Counted from the stretch's first letter, positions 40,801 to 50,033 are shown. The stretch is 64,000 nt of DNA from Vibrio sinaloensis DSM 21326 (GCF_000189275.1 NZ_AEVT01000067.1:102279-166278); one strand, 5' to 3'. Notes: generated from the letters alone by a model not told the origin. Numbers and translations are program-made.

Positions 40801-41037
40801 AAGTGTAATCAAAATATTAATAAATTGTAAAACCTGCAAGTGTGCAAAAAGTGATCTAAGTAGAGTGAAAATTCTAAAAATGACGAGTGGTGCTGTTTTT
40901 ATGAGCAGAGAGTGAAAAGAAAGCTCGATTTGTTAACCAACAGCTATCGACAGTGAGAATTGTTTGAGTAAACTCATCAAATAAGGTTGGCGACGCGTTA
41001 GCGTGCCTGTTTACAAACAATAATTAGAGATAGCCCT

Positions 41038-41622
41038 ATGTACCAAGATCTGATTAAAAGCGAGTTGCTTGAAGCTGCTGACGTTCTGAATAAGTTTTTA
41101 AGTGATGAGAGCAACATTGCTCAGATTGAAGCTGCTGCAAAAATGATCGCAGATTCATTCAAACAAGGTGGCAAGGTACTCTCTTGCGGAAACGGCGGCT
41201 CTCATTGTGATGCGATGCATTTTGCTGAAGAGCTTACAGGTCGATACCGCGAAAATCGCCCGGGTTTTCCTGGTATTGCTATCTCTGACCCAAGCCATCT
41301 GTCGTGCGTGAGTAATGACTTTGGTTACGATCATGTATTTTCTCGTTATGTCGAAGCTGTTGGCGCTAAGGGAGATGTGCTGTTTGGTCTATCCACATCG
41401 GGTAACTCTGGCAACATCTTAAAGGCGATTGAAGCGGCTCAAGCGAAAGGCATGAAAACCATCGCGCTGACGGGTAAAGACGGCGGTAAAATGGCCGGAT
41501 TGGCTGATATTGAAATTCGTGTTCCCCATTTTGGCTATGCAGACCGCATTCAAGAGATCCATATCAAGATTATTCATATCGTGATTCAGTTGATTGAAAA
41601 AGAAATGGAAGCACAGGGTTAA
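41038..41622 (+). CDS. gmhA: Phosphoheptose isomerase
   Basis: A 194-residue SIS-domain isomerase that converts sedoheptulose 7-phosphate to D-glycero-D-manno-heptose 7-phosphate for the LPS inner core. The SIS core is visible: [27 protein letters not shown] near residues 45-71 (split here), [17 protein letters not shown], and [13 protein letters not shown] near 120-132 (Ser/Thr phosphate site). Length is that of E. coli GmhA (192). GmhB, two steps later in the same pathway, is encoded at 51281. yafJ follows 66 bases on. Confidence 0.97.
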   Translation: MYQDLIKSELLEAADVLNKFLSDESNIAQIEAAAKMIADSFKQGGKVLSCGNGGSHCDAMHFAEELTGRYRENRPGFPGIAISDPSHLSCVSNDFGYDHVFSRYVEAVGAKGDVLFGLSTSGNSGNILKAIEAAQAKGMKTIALTGKDGGKMAGLADIEIRVPHFGYADRIQEIHIKIIHIVIQLIEKEMEAQG

Positions 41623-41688
41623 TCGAGCCGTAATCGAAACTGAGTGGGCTTTGATTACGCTAGTGAGCGTTAGGGAGAAGGTTGAAGA

Positions 41689-42534
41689 ATGTGTGAATTG
41701 CTCGGAATGAGCGCCAATGTGCCAACAGATATTTGTTTTAGCTTTACTGGTTTGATGCAACGTGGTGGTAACACTGGTCCACATCGTGATGGCTGGGGAA
41801 TTACCTTCTATGAGGGAAAAGGTTTTCGAACCTTTAAAGACCCAAATCCAAGCTGCGATTCAAAGATCGCTGAGCTGGTGCAAAATTACCCGATAAAAAG
41901 TTGTGCCGTTGTAAGCCATATCCGGCAAGCCAATCGGGGGGGAGTCAACCTCGAAAACACACATCCTTTTACTCGTGAATTATGGGGACGTTATTGGACC
42001 TTTGCTCACAATGGTCAACTCTCTGATTATCAGGATCTGCAAACGGGTCGTCATCGTCCGGTAGGTCAAACAGACAGTGAGCTATCATTCTGTTGGTTAC
42101 TCAAACAGATGGAAGATAAATACCCAGAGCCGCCCCAAGATATGGTTGGCGTGTTCCGTTTTGTTGCTGAGTGCTGTGACAAATTACGCGAAAAAGGCGT
42201 ATTTAATATGCTGCTCTCCGATGGCGAATACGTTGTGACTTATTGCACTAACCATTTGTATTGGATCACTCGTCGTGCACCGTTTGGCAAAGCGGCCCTG
42301 ATTGACGAAGATGTCGAAATTAACTTCCAAGAAGAAACCACGCCGAACGACATTGTGTCAGTGATCGCCACTCAACCTCTTACTGGAAATGAAACCTGGC
42401 ACCGAATGAAGCCCGGCGAATTTGGCATTTTCCATTTTGGTGAGTTAATTGATGGCAACGCAGATGAATTGCTTGATGTAGCTTACGCACCGAAAAAAGT
42501 CGCAAGCCAGGCCCCAACAGAGCCATTGGAATAG
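41689..42534 (+). CDS. yafJ: Class II glutamine amidotransferase, YafJ-like
   Basis: A 281-residue Ntn-hydrolase. The N-terminal Cys of MCELLGMSANVPTDICFSF is the expected nucleophile after Met removal. Other amidotransferase elements are RGGNTGPHRDGWGITFYEGKG near residues 24-44, VSHIRQANRGG and ENTHPFTRELWGRYWTFAHNG. There is no synthase domain, so it resembles GatB-free GATase type 2 proteins such as E. coli YafJ, whose function is not settled to my knowledge. It follows gmhA as in E. coli. It ends in a terminator shared with convergent proS. Confidence 0.9.
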   Translation: MCELLGMSANVPTDICFSFTGLMQRGGNTGPHRDGWGITFYEGKGFRTFKDPNPSCDSKIAELVQNYPIKSCAVVSHIRQANRGGVNLENTHPFTRELWGRYWTFAHNGQLSDYQDLQTGRHRPVGQTDSELSFCWLLKQMEDKYPEPPQDMVGVFRFVAECCDKLREKGVFNMLLSDGEYVVTYCTNHLYWITRRAPFGKAALIDEDVEINFQEETTPNDIVSVIATQPLTGNETWHRMKPGEFGIFHFGELIDGNADELLDVAYAPKKVASQAPTEPLE

Positions 42535-42577
42535 TAGTCGGTTTTCTACCTCTTCGAGAACGCAGTTAACCCAATAA

Positions 42578-42605
42578 AAAAGGCCGATGTTTCCATCGGC
42601 CTTTT
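42578..42605. terminator. Bidirectional terminator between yafJ and proS
   Basis: A 12-bp stem AAAAGGCCGATG (42578-42589) with CATCGGCCTTTT (42594-42605), loop at 42590-42593. A residues on the left and T residues on the right serve both strands. Confidence 0.9.
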
Positions 42606-42623
42606 GCATTTCTGAGTGATAAC

Positions 42624-44339
42624 TTAAGTAAGCTGCGCTTTCACGTGCTCAACAATATCTGTCATCGCTACTGCAGTTTTCTCACCTGAGCGGCGGTTCT
42701 TGTACTCGAAGTTACCTTCTTTCATTGAACGATCGCCAATCACGATAGTGTGAGGAATACCGATAAGCTCCATATCAGAGAACATTACACCTGGGCGCTC
42801 TTTACGGTCGTCGAATAGCACTTCGATGCCCATAGCGGTCAGTTCAGCGTACAGCTTCTCAGCGGCTTCTTTTACTTCTTCTGACTTGTGCATGTTCATT
42901 GGCACGATAGCCACTTGGAAAGGTGCAAGTGCATCTGGCCAGATGATGCCGTATTTATCGTGGTTCTGCTCGATAGCCGAAGCAACAACACGAGATACGC
43001 CGATGCCGTAACAACCCATCTCTAGGATAACGTTTTTGCCGTCAGGACCAAGCACACCACAGTTCATTGCTTCTGAGTAAGCTTTACCTAGTTGGAAGAT
43101 GTGACCAACCTCGATACCACGCTTGAGCATGATTGTGCCTTGACCACATGGGCTAGGATCGCCTTCAACCACGTTACGGAGATCTTCAATTTGGCCAAGC
43201 TCAACGTCACGACCCCAGTTGATGCCAAAGTAGTGTTTATCATCGACGTTAGCACCTGCGCCAAAGTCGTTCATTACGGCAACGGTACGGTCTACGATGA
43301 ATGGCAGTTTAAGACCGACTGGGCCTAGTGAGCCAGGACCTGCACCGATTAGAGCACGAATTTCTTCTTCTGTTGCCATTTCAAGAGGAGCGGCAACTTG
43401 AGGAAGGTTCTCTGCCTTCACTTCGTTTAGCTCGTGGTCACCACGGATGATAAGCGCAATGATGTCCGCATCGACGTCATCAGATGCTTTAACGAATAGA
43501 GTTTTAACCGTTTTCTCGATCGGCAGTTCAAATTGCTCGACGAGCTCTGCAATCGTCTTCGCGTTTGGCGTATCGACCAGCGTCATCTCTTGAGTCGGCT
43601 CAGCGCGGCCCTCAGTCGGCGCAGCAGCTTCTGCTTTTTCGATGTTAGCAGCGTAATCTGACTCAGTAGAGAAGGCGATTAGGTCTTCGCCGCTTTCAGC
43701 GAGTACGTGGAACTCTTGCGAGCCACTACCACCGATAGCGCCAGAGTCAGCCAATACTGGACGGTACTCAAGACCCATGCGGTCAAACGCTTTACAGTAA
43801 GCATCGTGCATCGCGTCGTAAGACTTTTGTAGGCCGTCTTTGTCGATGTCAAAGCTGTACGCATCCATCATGCAGAACTCACGAGCACGCATTACACCAA
43901 AGCGTGGGCGACGTTCATCACGGAACTTAGTTTGGATTTGGTACAGGTTTAGCGGCAACTGCTTGTAAGAGCTCACTTCATTGCGCACTAGGCTAGTGAT
44001 CACTTCTTCAGCGGTCGGGCTAAGAACAAACGGACGAGTATGACGGTCAGTAAAGCGAAGCAGTTCAGGACCCATCTTTTCGCTGCGGCCTGTCTCTTCC
44101 CATAGTTCAAACGGCTGAACAACGGGCATCAAAGTTTCGACTGCGCCTGCATTGTCGATCTCTTGACGAACGATGTTTTCGACTTTACGCAGTACACGTA
44201 GACCAGTAGGTAGCCAGGTGTAAAGACCTGAAGCCAGCTTACGGATCATACCTGCACGTAGCATGAGCTGGTGGCTCACTACTTCTGCGTCGTTTGGAGT
44301 CTCCTTCAAAGTAGAAAGAAGATAATTACTGGTACGCAT
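42624..44339 (-). CDS. proS: Prolyl-tRNA synthetase (bacterial type, with editing domain)
   Basis: A 571-residue class II aminoacyl-tRNA synthetase. The catalytic domain has [22 protein letters not shown] (motif 1 region), [24 protein letters not shown] (motif 2, split here), and the motif 3 region GCYGIGVSR near residue 445. An INS editing domain (about 225-400) that hydrolyses Ala-tRNA(Pro) is inserted between motifs 2 and 3 ([25 protein letters not shown]). The anticodon-binding domain is C-terminal. Length matches E. coli ProS (572). About 100 bases upstream lies trmO on the same strand, ending without an obvious terminator. Confidence 0.97.
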   Translation of the reverse strand: MRTSNYLLSTLKETPNDAEVVSHQLMLRAGMIRKLASGLYTWLPTGLRVLRKVENIVRQEIDNAGAVETLMPVVQPFELWEETGRSEKMGPELLRFTDRHTRPFVLSPTAEEVITSLVRNEVSSYKQLPLNLYQIQTKFRDERRPRFGVMRAREFCMMDAYSFDIDKDGLQKSYDAMHDAYCKAFDRMGLEYRPVLADSGAIGGSGSQEFHVLAESGEDLIAFSTESDYAANIEKAEAAAPTEGRAEPTQEMTLVDTPNAKTIAELVEQFELPIEKTVKTLFVKASDDVDADIIALIIRGDHELNEVKAENLPQVAAPLEMATEEEIRALIGAGPGSLGPVGLKLPFIVDRTVAVMNDFGAGANVDDKHYFGINWGRDVELGQIEDLRNVVEGDPSPCGQGTIMLKRGIEVGHIFQLGKAYSEAMNCGVLGPDGKNVILEMGCYGIGVSRVVASAIEQNHDKYGIIWPDALAPFQVAIVPMNMHKSEEVKEAAEKLYAELTAMGIEVLFDDRKERPGVMFSDMELIGIPHTIVIGDRSMKEGNFEYKNRRSGEKTAVAMTDIVEHVKAQLT

Positions 44340-44448
44340 TAAATTTATCCGTTTATTAAAGTTAATAACTCAAGCCTGAGTGGACCCGAGTAGGAAGTCC
44401 CCGGAGGGAAAATGGTTAGCCGCTTATAATATCAGCCAATTGGCTTTG

Positions 44449-45144
44449 TCAAAAGCATTCAATGGTAGTTACTGTTATTAAGTTATCCGATACCGTGAAC
44501 TTAACGTTCAGATCGAACAAATTTACCGCATATTCCTTGTCGTCTGGCTTGTTTTTCTTGTAAGCCGGGCGAGGATCTTGAGCGAGAACTTGTTCGATAA
44601 CCGTTTTAACATAGTCAGTATCACAGCGCTTGGCGAGCGTAGCTAATGAGAGGGCTGAGAAGCCGACCTGTGATGTTTCGGGTTCATCGTCGGCATAACC
44701 ACCTTGTGCCTCGGGGACCGAATCTGAGTAGGGGATGTAGGGCTTAATATCAATGATGGGGGTGCCATCGACAAGATCTACGTTGCCCAGATCCACATAG
44801 ATTTGATCGCCTTGCTTGCTGATGCCTTTGACTTCAACTGCAGACATGCCAATGCCATTTGGCCTGAATGTCGAACGGGAAGCAAAAACACCAATCCGTT
44901 CATTGCCACCCAAGCGAGGTGGCCTGACAGTGGGTTTCCATCCCGCGTCTAGATTTTTATCAAACACAAACAGTAGCCAAACGTGAGAGAACTGCTCTAA
45001 GCCTCTGACGGATTCTGGGGTATTAGCTGCACCACATAGTTTGACTCGAGAGCGCGCAGCAGGCACCAACCTAGGCTGACGAGGAACGGCAAACTTCTCT
45101 TTGTAAGGGCTTTCAATAAAACCGATGGGCTCTACAGAATACAT
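44449..45144 (-). CDS. trmO: tRNA t6A37 methyltransferase TrmO (TsaA/YaeB family)
   Basis: A 231-residue protein. TrmO uses SAM to N6-methylate t6A37 in tRNA-Thr, giving m6t6A. The N-terminal beta-barrel domain (about 1-150) has VEPIGFIESPYKEKFAVPRQ, LEQFSHVWLLFVFD and FASRSTFRPNGIGMSAVEV, the UPF0066 signature. The C-terminal domain includes DPRPAY. E. coli yaeB (trmO) is also near proS. It diverges from rpmE2 with 118 bases between the starts; the Fur- and Zur-type palindromes there lie 60-100 bases upstream of its start, so it could share that control. Confidence 0.93.
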   Translation of the reverse strand: MYSVEPIGFIESPYKEKFAVPRQPRLVPAARSRVKLCGAANTPESVRGLEQFSHVWLLFVFDKNLDAGWKPTVRPPRLGGNERIGVFASRSTFRPNGIGMSAVEVKGISKQGDQIYVDLGNVDLVDGTPIIDIKPYIPYSDSVPEAQGGYADDEPETSQVGFSALSLATLAKRCDTDYVKTVIEQVLAQDPRPAYKKNKPDDKEYAVNLFDLNVKFTVSDNLITVTTIECF

Positions 45145-45205
45145 TTGTTCTCTCTCTCATTGTTAATGTCGCAAAAGTACCACAAAAAAAGCTAGCTTTC
45201 TCAGA

Positions 45206-45220
45206 TGATAATGATTAACA
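45206..45220 (+). promoter_or_regulatory. Fur-type 7-1-7 operator
   Basis: TGATAATGATTAACA matches the Fur 7-1-7 palindrome TGATAATnATTATCA at 13 of 14 specified positions. It lies upstream of rpmE2 and 7 bases from a second palindrome of Zur type. Binding by Fur, by Zur, or by both is open. Confidence 0.7.
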
Positions 45221-45227
45221 TTTAAAA

Positions 45228-45242
45228 TGTTATAACATAACA
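45228..45242 (+). promoter_or_regulatory. Zur-type 7-1-7 operator upstream of rpmE2-rpmJ2
   Basis: TGTTATAACATAACA matches the gammaproteobacterial Zur palindrome TGTTATAnTATAACA at 13 of 14 specified positions. It lies 20 bases before the rpmE2 start. Zur represses the zinc-free L31 and L36 paralogues in E. coli and related bacteria, so this placement fits zinc-controlled expression. Confidence 0.8.
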
Positions 45243-45262
45243 GTTTATATATTGAGGTAACT

Positions 45263-45523
45263 ATGCAACCTAACATTCATCCAGAATACCGAACCGTTGT
45301 TTTTCACGATACCAGTATCGATGAGTACTTTTTGATTGGTTCTACATTGCAAACTGATCGCACTATTGAGTGGAAAGATGGCAAGACATACCCGTACTTC
45401 ACGATTGAAGTCTCCTCTAAATCTCATCCTTTCTATACCGGTAAACAACGTGTCATTCACCAAGAAGGCCGTGTGGCAAACTTTAAACGTCGTTTTGGTC
45501 AGTTCGCAAAAGGAGGCGAATAA
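45263..45523 (+). CDS. rpmE2: 50S ribosomal protein L31 type B (zinc-free paralogue)
   Basis: An 86-residue ribosomal protein. It begins [18 protein letters not shown] and has [16 protein letters not shown] ... [13 protein letters not shown], the L31 type B pattern. The CxxC zinc motif of the type A protein is absent (no Cys at all). In zinc starvation such proteins replace the zinc-bearing L31 and free zinc. The stop codon is followed directly by rpmJ2. A Zur-type operator overlaps the presumed promoter. SD is TTGAGG. Confidence 0.95.
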   Translation: MQPNIHPEYRTVVFHDTSIDEYFLIGSTLQTDRTIEWKDGKTYPYFTIEVSSKSHPFYTGKQRVIHQEGRVANFKRRFGQFAKGGE

Positions 45524-45649
45524 ATGAAAGTCGTCAAATCTCTTAAAAGTGCCAAAAACCGTCATCCGGATTGTCAGATAGTGAAGCGCAGAGGGCGTTT
45601 ATACGTAATTTGCAAAACCAATCCAAGATTCAAAGCGGTGCAAAAATAG
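45524..45649 (+). CDS. rpmJ2: 50S ribosomal protein L36 type B (zinc-free paralogue)
   Basis: A 41-residue protein, [17 protein letters not shown]..., ending [11 protein letters not shown], starting at the base after the rpmE2 stop, with AGGAGG at 45510-45515 as SD. It aligns with L36 over its length ([21 protein letters not shown]). The type A zinc set (CxxC, Cys, His) is incomplete: only the second and third Cys positions remain, and the final His is Arg. It forms a two-gene operon with rpmE2, like E. coli ykgM-ykgO. Too short for automatic 60-residue cut-offs. Confidence 0.94.
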   Translation: MKVVKSLKSAKNRHPDCQIVKRRGRLYVICKTNPRFKAVQK

Positions 45650-45763
45650 CACTTAAGTATTGGCTCTGTGAATTGTATATCTATGAATTATAATTCTATT
45701 TATAAGTTTCATGGCAGTTATAATTGCTAGGTTTATGTGCAAAAAGCGTTAAAAAATGCGGTT

Positions 45764-45782
45764 TGTTACACGTTTTGTAACA
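45764..45782 (+). promoter_or_regulatory. Perfect inverted repeat (7-5-7) upstream of the AbgT-family gene
   Basis: TGTTACA, spacer CGTTT, TGTAACA. It lies about 100 bases before the transporter start in a 231-base non-coding stretch. It looks like an operator for a dimeric regulator of unknown identity. No T run follows, so it is not a terminator. A second weaker palindrome, TTGACATATTTGTCACAA (about 45832-45849), is nearby. Confidence 0.5.
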
Positions 45783-45880
45783 TTTTAGATTTCATTTCAT
45801 ACTGCTTGTCGAGTAACCTGCGCAGGCTTTGTTGACATATTTGTCACAATTGCACAGGAATAACTACAAGGAGGGAACAG

Positions 45881-47467
45881 ATGAGTTCATCTGCTTCGAT
45901 TAAACGAAATTCACCAAAGAAGCCGTTATTTACGCGCTTTCTAGATACCGTTGAGTATTTGGGGAACCTTTTACCCCACCCAATCACGCTTTTTGCCATT
46001 TTCTGTGTTGCGATTCTCGTAACCTCAGGCATCGCCGGATATTTTGAAGTCTCAGTTGTTGACCCACGTCCTGAAGGGGCTAAGGGCCGCGCAGCAGATG
46101 GCATGATTCATGTTGTCAGTTTGCTGAATGCTGATGGCTTACAGCTTATCGTTACCAATCTAGTGAAAAACTTTGTTGGCTTCGCACCGTTAGGCACCGT
46201 TTTGGTGGCGATGCTCGGTGTAGCGATCGCTGAACACTCAGGCCTATTGTCTGCAGCAATGCGCGGCATGGTCATGGGCGCATCTAAGCGTATGGTAACG
46301 GTTACCGTTGTATTTGCTGGTATCATCTCTAATACAGCATCAGAGCTTGGCTATGTGGTCTTAATTCCACTTGCAGCGATGTTGTTCCACTCTTTAGGTC
46401 GTCACCCACTTGCAGGTCTTGCTGCGGCATTTGCTGGTGTTTCTGGCGGCTACTCAGCAAACCTTCTTATCGGTACCGTTGATCCTCTGCTTTCAGGTAT
46501 TACTGAAACAGCGGCGCAAATGATTGACCCGACTTACACGGTTGGCCCAGAGGTTAACTGGTACTTCATGTTCGTCTCTACTTTCTTCATTGCGATTACT
46601 GGTGCGTTTGTTACCGAGAAAATCGTTGAGCCTAAATTGGGCAAATATAATGATGAAGAAGCGTCGGAAGACTTGTCTAACGATTCTATGGGCAAGCTGA
46701 CGGCAATTGAGAAAAAAGGTCTTAAATTGGCTGGCCTCGCTATCCTTGTGGTATCTGCGTTGCTCGCTTGGACGATTGTTCCTGAAGACGGTGTGCTGCG
46801 CTCTGACGCTGGCACGGTCGCAGGTTCGCCTTTCTTGAAGAGTATCGTGGCATTCATCTTTGTCTTCTTTGCTATTCCTGGCTTTGTGTACGGCAAAGTT
46901 ACTGGTTCAATGAAAACAGACCGTGATGTGATTGATGCAATGGCGAAGTCAATGTCTTCAATGGGCATGTACATCGTACTGGTCTTCTTCGCGGCTCAGT
47001 TCGTTGCTTTCTTCAAGTGGACTAACTTTGGTCAGGTATTCGCGGTAGCGGGTGCAAGCTTCCTGCAGGAAATTGGTTTAACTGGTCCAATGCTGTTCTT
47101 CGCATTTATCCTGATGTGTGGCTTTATTAACTTAATGATTGGCTCAGCTTCTGCTCAGTGGGCGGTAACGGCACCAATCTTCGTACCAATGCTTATGTTG
47201 GTTGGTTACGCACCAGAAACAATTCAGGCGGCTTACCGAATTGGTGACTCTACCACCAACATTATTACGCCGATGATGAGTTACTTTGGCCTTATCCTTG
47301 CGGTGGCAACTCGCTACATGAAGAACCTAGGTATTGGTACGTTAATCGCAACCATGCTGCCATACTCAATCTGCTTTATTGTAGGTTGGAGCTTGCTGTT
47401 CTACCTATGGGTATTCGTGTTCGGTCTACCTGTTGGCCCTGGTGCGGCAACGTACTACACGCCATAG
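45881..47467 (+). CDS. AbgT family transporter
   Basis: A 528-residue polytopic inner-membrane transporter. It has about 11-12 hydrophobic segments and the family patterns FLDTVEYLGNLLPHPITLFAIF near residues 17-38 (split here), VLVAMLGVAIAEHSGLLSAAMR, and GSASAQWAVTAPIFVPMLMLVG near the end followed by IGDSTTNIITPMMSYFG. Family members import p-aminobenzoyl-glutamate in E. coli (AbgT), while others export sulfonamides or p-aminobenzoate; which applies here is unknown. No abgA/abgB hydrolase genes are adjacent. SD AAGGAGGG is strong. Followed by a terminator. Confidence 0.92.
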   Translation: MSSSASIKRNSPKKPLFTRFLDTVEYLGNLLPHPITLFAIFCVAILVTSGIAGYFEVSVVDPRPEGAKGRAADGMIHVVSLLNADGLQLIVTNLVKNFVGFAPLGTVLVAMLGVAIAEHSGLLSAAMRGMVMGASKRMVTVTVVFAGIISNTASELGYVVLIPLAAMLFHSLGRHPLAGLAAAFAGVSGGYSANLLIGTVDPLLSGITETAAQMIDPTYTVGPEVNWYFMFVSTFFIAITGAFVTEKIVEPKLGKYNDEEASEDLSNDSMGKLTAIEKKGLKLAGLAILVVSALLAWTIVPEDGVLRSDAGTVAGSPFLKSIVAFIFVFFAIPGFVYGKVTGSMKTDRDVIDAMAKSMSSMGMYIVLVFFAAQFVAFFKWTNFGQVFAVAGASFLQEIGLTGPMLFFAFILMCGFINLMIGSASAQWAVTAPIFVPMLMLVGYAPETIQAAYRIGDSTTNIITPMMSYFGLILAVATRYMKNLGIGTLIATMLPYSICFIVGWSLLFYLWVFVFGLPVGPGAATYYTP

Positions 47468-47490
47468 ATCTGACAGCGATAAAGATGTTA

Positions 47491-47517
47491 AGCCGGAGCC
47501 TTTTCTCCGGCTTTTTC
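47491..47517 (+). terminator. Rho-independent terminator after the AbgT-family gene
   Basis: An 8-bp GC-rich stem AGCCGGAG (47491-47498) with CTCCGGCT (47505-47512), then TTTTCG. Confidence 0.88.
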
Positions 47518-47687
47518 GTTTGCGATGTCTTCAAATGACGCTGAGCCCAGTTTGACAACCTGATAGGTTGAACTTTACTTAGCGTAATGAGGGTGACTGG
47601 GAGAGGTTATGGTCGTTCAATGTGGGCGTTATGCTGTCAACAGAGTAGTACTAAGTTTGTTACCGTCACTCACTTTGTCTGTGTTGC

Positions 47688-48470
47688 ATGTGTAAATACC
47701 AAACTGCCGCTCTGCTCATCACTGTCTTGTTTTCCTTTTGGGTGAGTGCCAAACCACTGGAGCTAGTGACGTTAGATTATCCGCCTTATGTTGTTGAGCA
47801 AGAAGGGGAGCTATCAGGGGTGGCGATAGAGTTGGTTGGAAGCGTGTTTGATGAGCTTGGTGTCGCGGTTTCAATTGAAGTCCTGCCTTGGGCTCGCGCT
47901 CTTAGCAATGTCCAGTTTGGTCGCTCCGATGCCATTTTTACAGCCTTTAAGACGCCTTCCCGTGAAAAATTTGCCGATTACAGTCAACAAGTACTGTTTA
48001 CACAAAACATTAGTTTAGTGGTTAAGAGAGGCAGCCAAATCCGCAGTGCTGATTTTGTTCAAAGTGATGTCTCTGATGTTGCTATTTGCGCCGTCAATCG
48101 AGTGAGCTATGGGCCGGAAATGGATGCCCTATTGGCGGATAGGCGATTTCGTATCATTTTTTGGCGCAACATGGCCGAAGATTGCGCTCGTTTAGTGATT
48201 GCTGAGCGCGCTGATGTTTGGGTAAATAATGACTTTGGTGCACGCAGCATTCTTGCCAGTGAGGAGATGGAACAAGAGCTGGAGATTCTTTCTCCACCTA
48301 TCGAGGCGACCCCAAGTTACATCGCTTTTTCTAAGTTGAGGAACCGACAAGAGTTGCGCGATCAATTTGATCAGGTGTTACGCGCGATGAAGCAGGATGG
48401 GCGGTATGAGGCGCTGATTGATGCTTATTTTGAACGCTTAAGAGCAGAACGCAAAAAAGAAAAGGGCTGA
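47688..48470 (+). CDS. Orphan periplasmic solute-binding protein (SBP_bac_3 type)
   Basis: A 260-residue protein with a signal peptide (about 1-21, ends WVSA) and the type 3 solute-binding fold: LELVTLDYPPYVVEQEGELSGVAIELV near residues 23-49, PWARALSNVQFGRSDAIF, and RYEALIDAYFERLRAE at the end. No permease or ATPase gene of the polar amino acid type lies next to it, and metNIQ runs the other way. Such orphans in Vibrio often serve as sensors or auxiliary binding proteins; the ligand is unknown. No clear SD precedes the ATG at 47688. It ends within the stem of a terminator shared with metQ. Confidence 0.82.
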   Translation: MCKYQTAALLITVLFSFWVSAKPLELVTLDYPPYVVEQEGELSGVAIELVGSVFDELGVAVSIEVLPWARALSNVQFGRSDAIFTAFKTPSREKFADYSQQVLFTQNISLVVKRGSQIRSADFVQSDVSDVAICAVNRVSYGPEMDALLADRRFRIIFWRNMAEDCARLVIAERADVWVNNDFGARSILASEEMEQELEILSPPIEATPSYIAFSKLRNRQELRDQFDQVLRAMKQDGRYEALIDAYFERLRAERKKEKG

Positions 48471-48489
48471 CGCATAAACGTCAGCCCTT
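48462..48489 (-). terminator. Terminator of metNIQ (overlaps the end of the convergent gene)
   Basis: An 11-bp stem AAGGGCTGACG (48462-48472) with complement at 48479-48489. On the minus strand a long T-rich tail follows (48448-48461 are mostly A on the plus strand). The stop codon of the convergent binding protein lies inside the left arm. Confidence 0.85.
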
Positions 48490-48514
48490 GATATTTCGCT
48501 AAATGCGTTGGTGA

Positions 48515-49324
48515 TTACCAACCTTTTACGACACCGCCTTGGAAGATGTCAGAGGCAGCCTTGTACACTTCTTCTGTTTGGTAAGACTTAACGAAGTTTT
48601 GCACGTTTTCTGCATTTAGGTTCTCTTCACGAGACACGATTAGGTTTACGTATGGAGACTCTTTATCTTCAACAAATACACCATCTTTTTGAGGCGTTAG
48701 GTTGATAGAGCTTGCGTAAGTCGTGTTGATGACTGAAAGCGCAACATCATCTAGAGAGCGAGGAAGCTGTGCAGCGTCTAGCTCAACGATAGTGATGTTT
48801 TTCGGGTTTTCAACGATGTCACGTACTGTTGCAAGCAGACCTACGTTTTCACGCAGTTTAAGTAGACCTTGTTGCTCAAGTAGTAGCAGAGAGCGACCTA
48901 GGTTTGTTGGATCGTTTGGTACAGCAATGCGCGCACCGTCTTGAATTTCATCAACAGCTTTCACTTGCTTAGAGTAACCAGCGATTGGGTAAACGAAGGT
49001 GTTGCCAGCGATCGTCAGTTTGTAGCCACGGTCAGCAACTTGCTGATCTAGGTATGGCTTATGTTGGAACGCGTTGATGTCGATAGAGCCATCGTCAAGC
49101 GCAGCATTTGGTGTTACATAATCTGTGAAAGTAACCAGTTCAACGTCTAGGCCATATTTCTCTTTTGCTACTTTTGCAGCCACTTCCGCAACTTGTGCTT
49201 CAGCACCTGCCATTACGCCGACTTTGATCTTGCTGTTGTCTGCAGCTTGTTCGCCACAACCAGATAAAACCAGTGCCGATGCAGCGGCAGCAATAGCCAA
49301 TAGGCCTTTAAGATTGAATTTCAT
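48515..49324 (-). CDS. metQ: Methionine ABC transporter substrate-binding lipoprotein
   Basis: A 269-residue lipoprotein of the NLPA family that binds D/L-methionine for MetNI. The signal peptide ends with the lipobox LVLSGC near residue 23. Family motifs are KIKVGVMAGAEAQVAEVAAKVA, DYVTPNAALDDGSIDINAFQHKPYLD (split here), and VPNDPTNLGRSLLLLEQQGLLKL. The start at 49324 has AAGGAGAAA upstream; a longer frame to 49390 would overlap metI. It is last in metN-metI-metQ. The operon has met boxes upstream of metN. Confidence 0.95.
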   Translation of the reverse strand: MKFNLKGLLAIAAAASALVLSGCGEQAADNSKIKVGVMAGAEAQVAEVAAKVAKEKYGLDVELVTFTDYVTPNAALDDGSIDINAFQHKPYLDQQVADRGYKLTIAGNTFVYPIAGYSKQVKAVDEIQDGARIAVPNDPTNLGRSLLLLEQQGLLKLRENVGLLATVRDIVENPKNITIVELDAAQLPRSLDDVALSVINTTYASSINLTPQKDGVFVEDKESPYVNLIVSREENLNAENVQNFVKSYQTEEVYKAASDIFQGGVVKGW

Positions 49325-49355
49325 GACTTTCTCCTTGTAATAAATCGAGTAATTT

Positions 49356-50033
49356 TTATCTATGGTCAACGCGGCGTACGATGGCGTCACCTATGGATTG
49401 AATAATTTGTACCAGCACAATCAGCATCACGACAGTTACAGCCATAATGACCACATCGTAACGGTGGAAGCCGTAGCGAATCGCAACATCGCCCAGACCG
49501 CCACCACCAACGGTCCCCGCCATCGCTGAGTAGCTAACTAAGGTAACCAAGGTAATGGTTACAGAGTTGACAATGGTAGGCATTGCTTCAGGAAGCAGTA
49601 CCTTCGAAATGATTTGTAGTGGCGTTGCCCCCATAGATTGGGCCGCTTCAACTAAGCCAGTTGGTACTTCCAACAAGGCCCCCTCAATAAGGCGAGCAAC
49701 AAACGGGATTGCACCAATCGTTAAGGGTACGATCGCTGCGGTCGTGCCAATAAAGGTACCGACCAAAAGCTTAGTCACAGGAATGATGGCAACCATAAGC
49801 ACTAAGAAAGGGACTGAGCGACCAATGTTCACGATTGCGCCGAGCACACCGTTAAGTTTGGTGTTCTCAAGTAACCCACCTTTTTTGGTGGTGTGGAGAA
49901 TCACGCCAAGCGGAATACCGACAGCAAAGCCGACGATTCCGGCAACCGCAACCATGTATAGCGTTTCCCAAGTTGCACCGAGGAGAAGATTACCGTTCAG
50001 GCTGAGCCATTCTGCAACTGTATTAAAGGACAT
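49356..50033 (-). CDS. metI: Methionine ABC transporter permease
   Basis: A 225-residue inner-membrane permease with about five or six helices. Family features are [25 protein letters not shown] and the EAA loop [24 protein letters not shown] that contacts MetN. The start at 50033 ([10 protein letters not shown]) is the only ATG near and has AGAGGTG ahead; an earlier TTG at 50039 is less likely. The start overlaps the end of metN by 11 bases, implying coupled translation. Confidence 0.95.
   Translation of the reverse strand: MSFNTVAEWLSLNGNLLLGATWETLYMVAVAGIVGFAVGIPLGVILHTTKKGGLLENTKLNGVLGAIVNIGRSVPFLVLMVAIIPVTKLLVGTFIGTTAAIVPLTIGAIPFVARLIEGALLEVPTGLVEAAQSMGATPLQIISKVLLPEAMPTIVNSVTITLVTLVSYSAMAGTVGGGGLGDVAIRYGFHRYDVVIMAVTVVMLIVLVQIIQSIGDAIVRRVDHR

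Noticed and set aside
40311..40808. A 165-codon plus-strand frame opposite the fadE N-terminus
   Set aside because: fadE is certain on the other strand; the frame has no recognisable motif and covers the FadR operator.
45832..45849. A CRP site just before the AbgT gene (TTGACATATTTGTCACAA)
   Set aside because: Only one half fits TCACA at the correct spacing; the left half does not match TGTGA.
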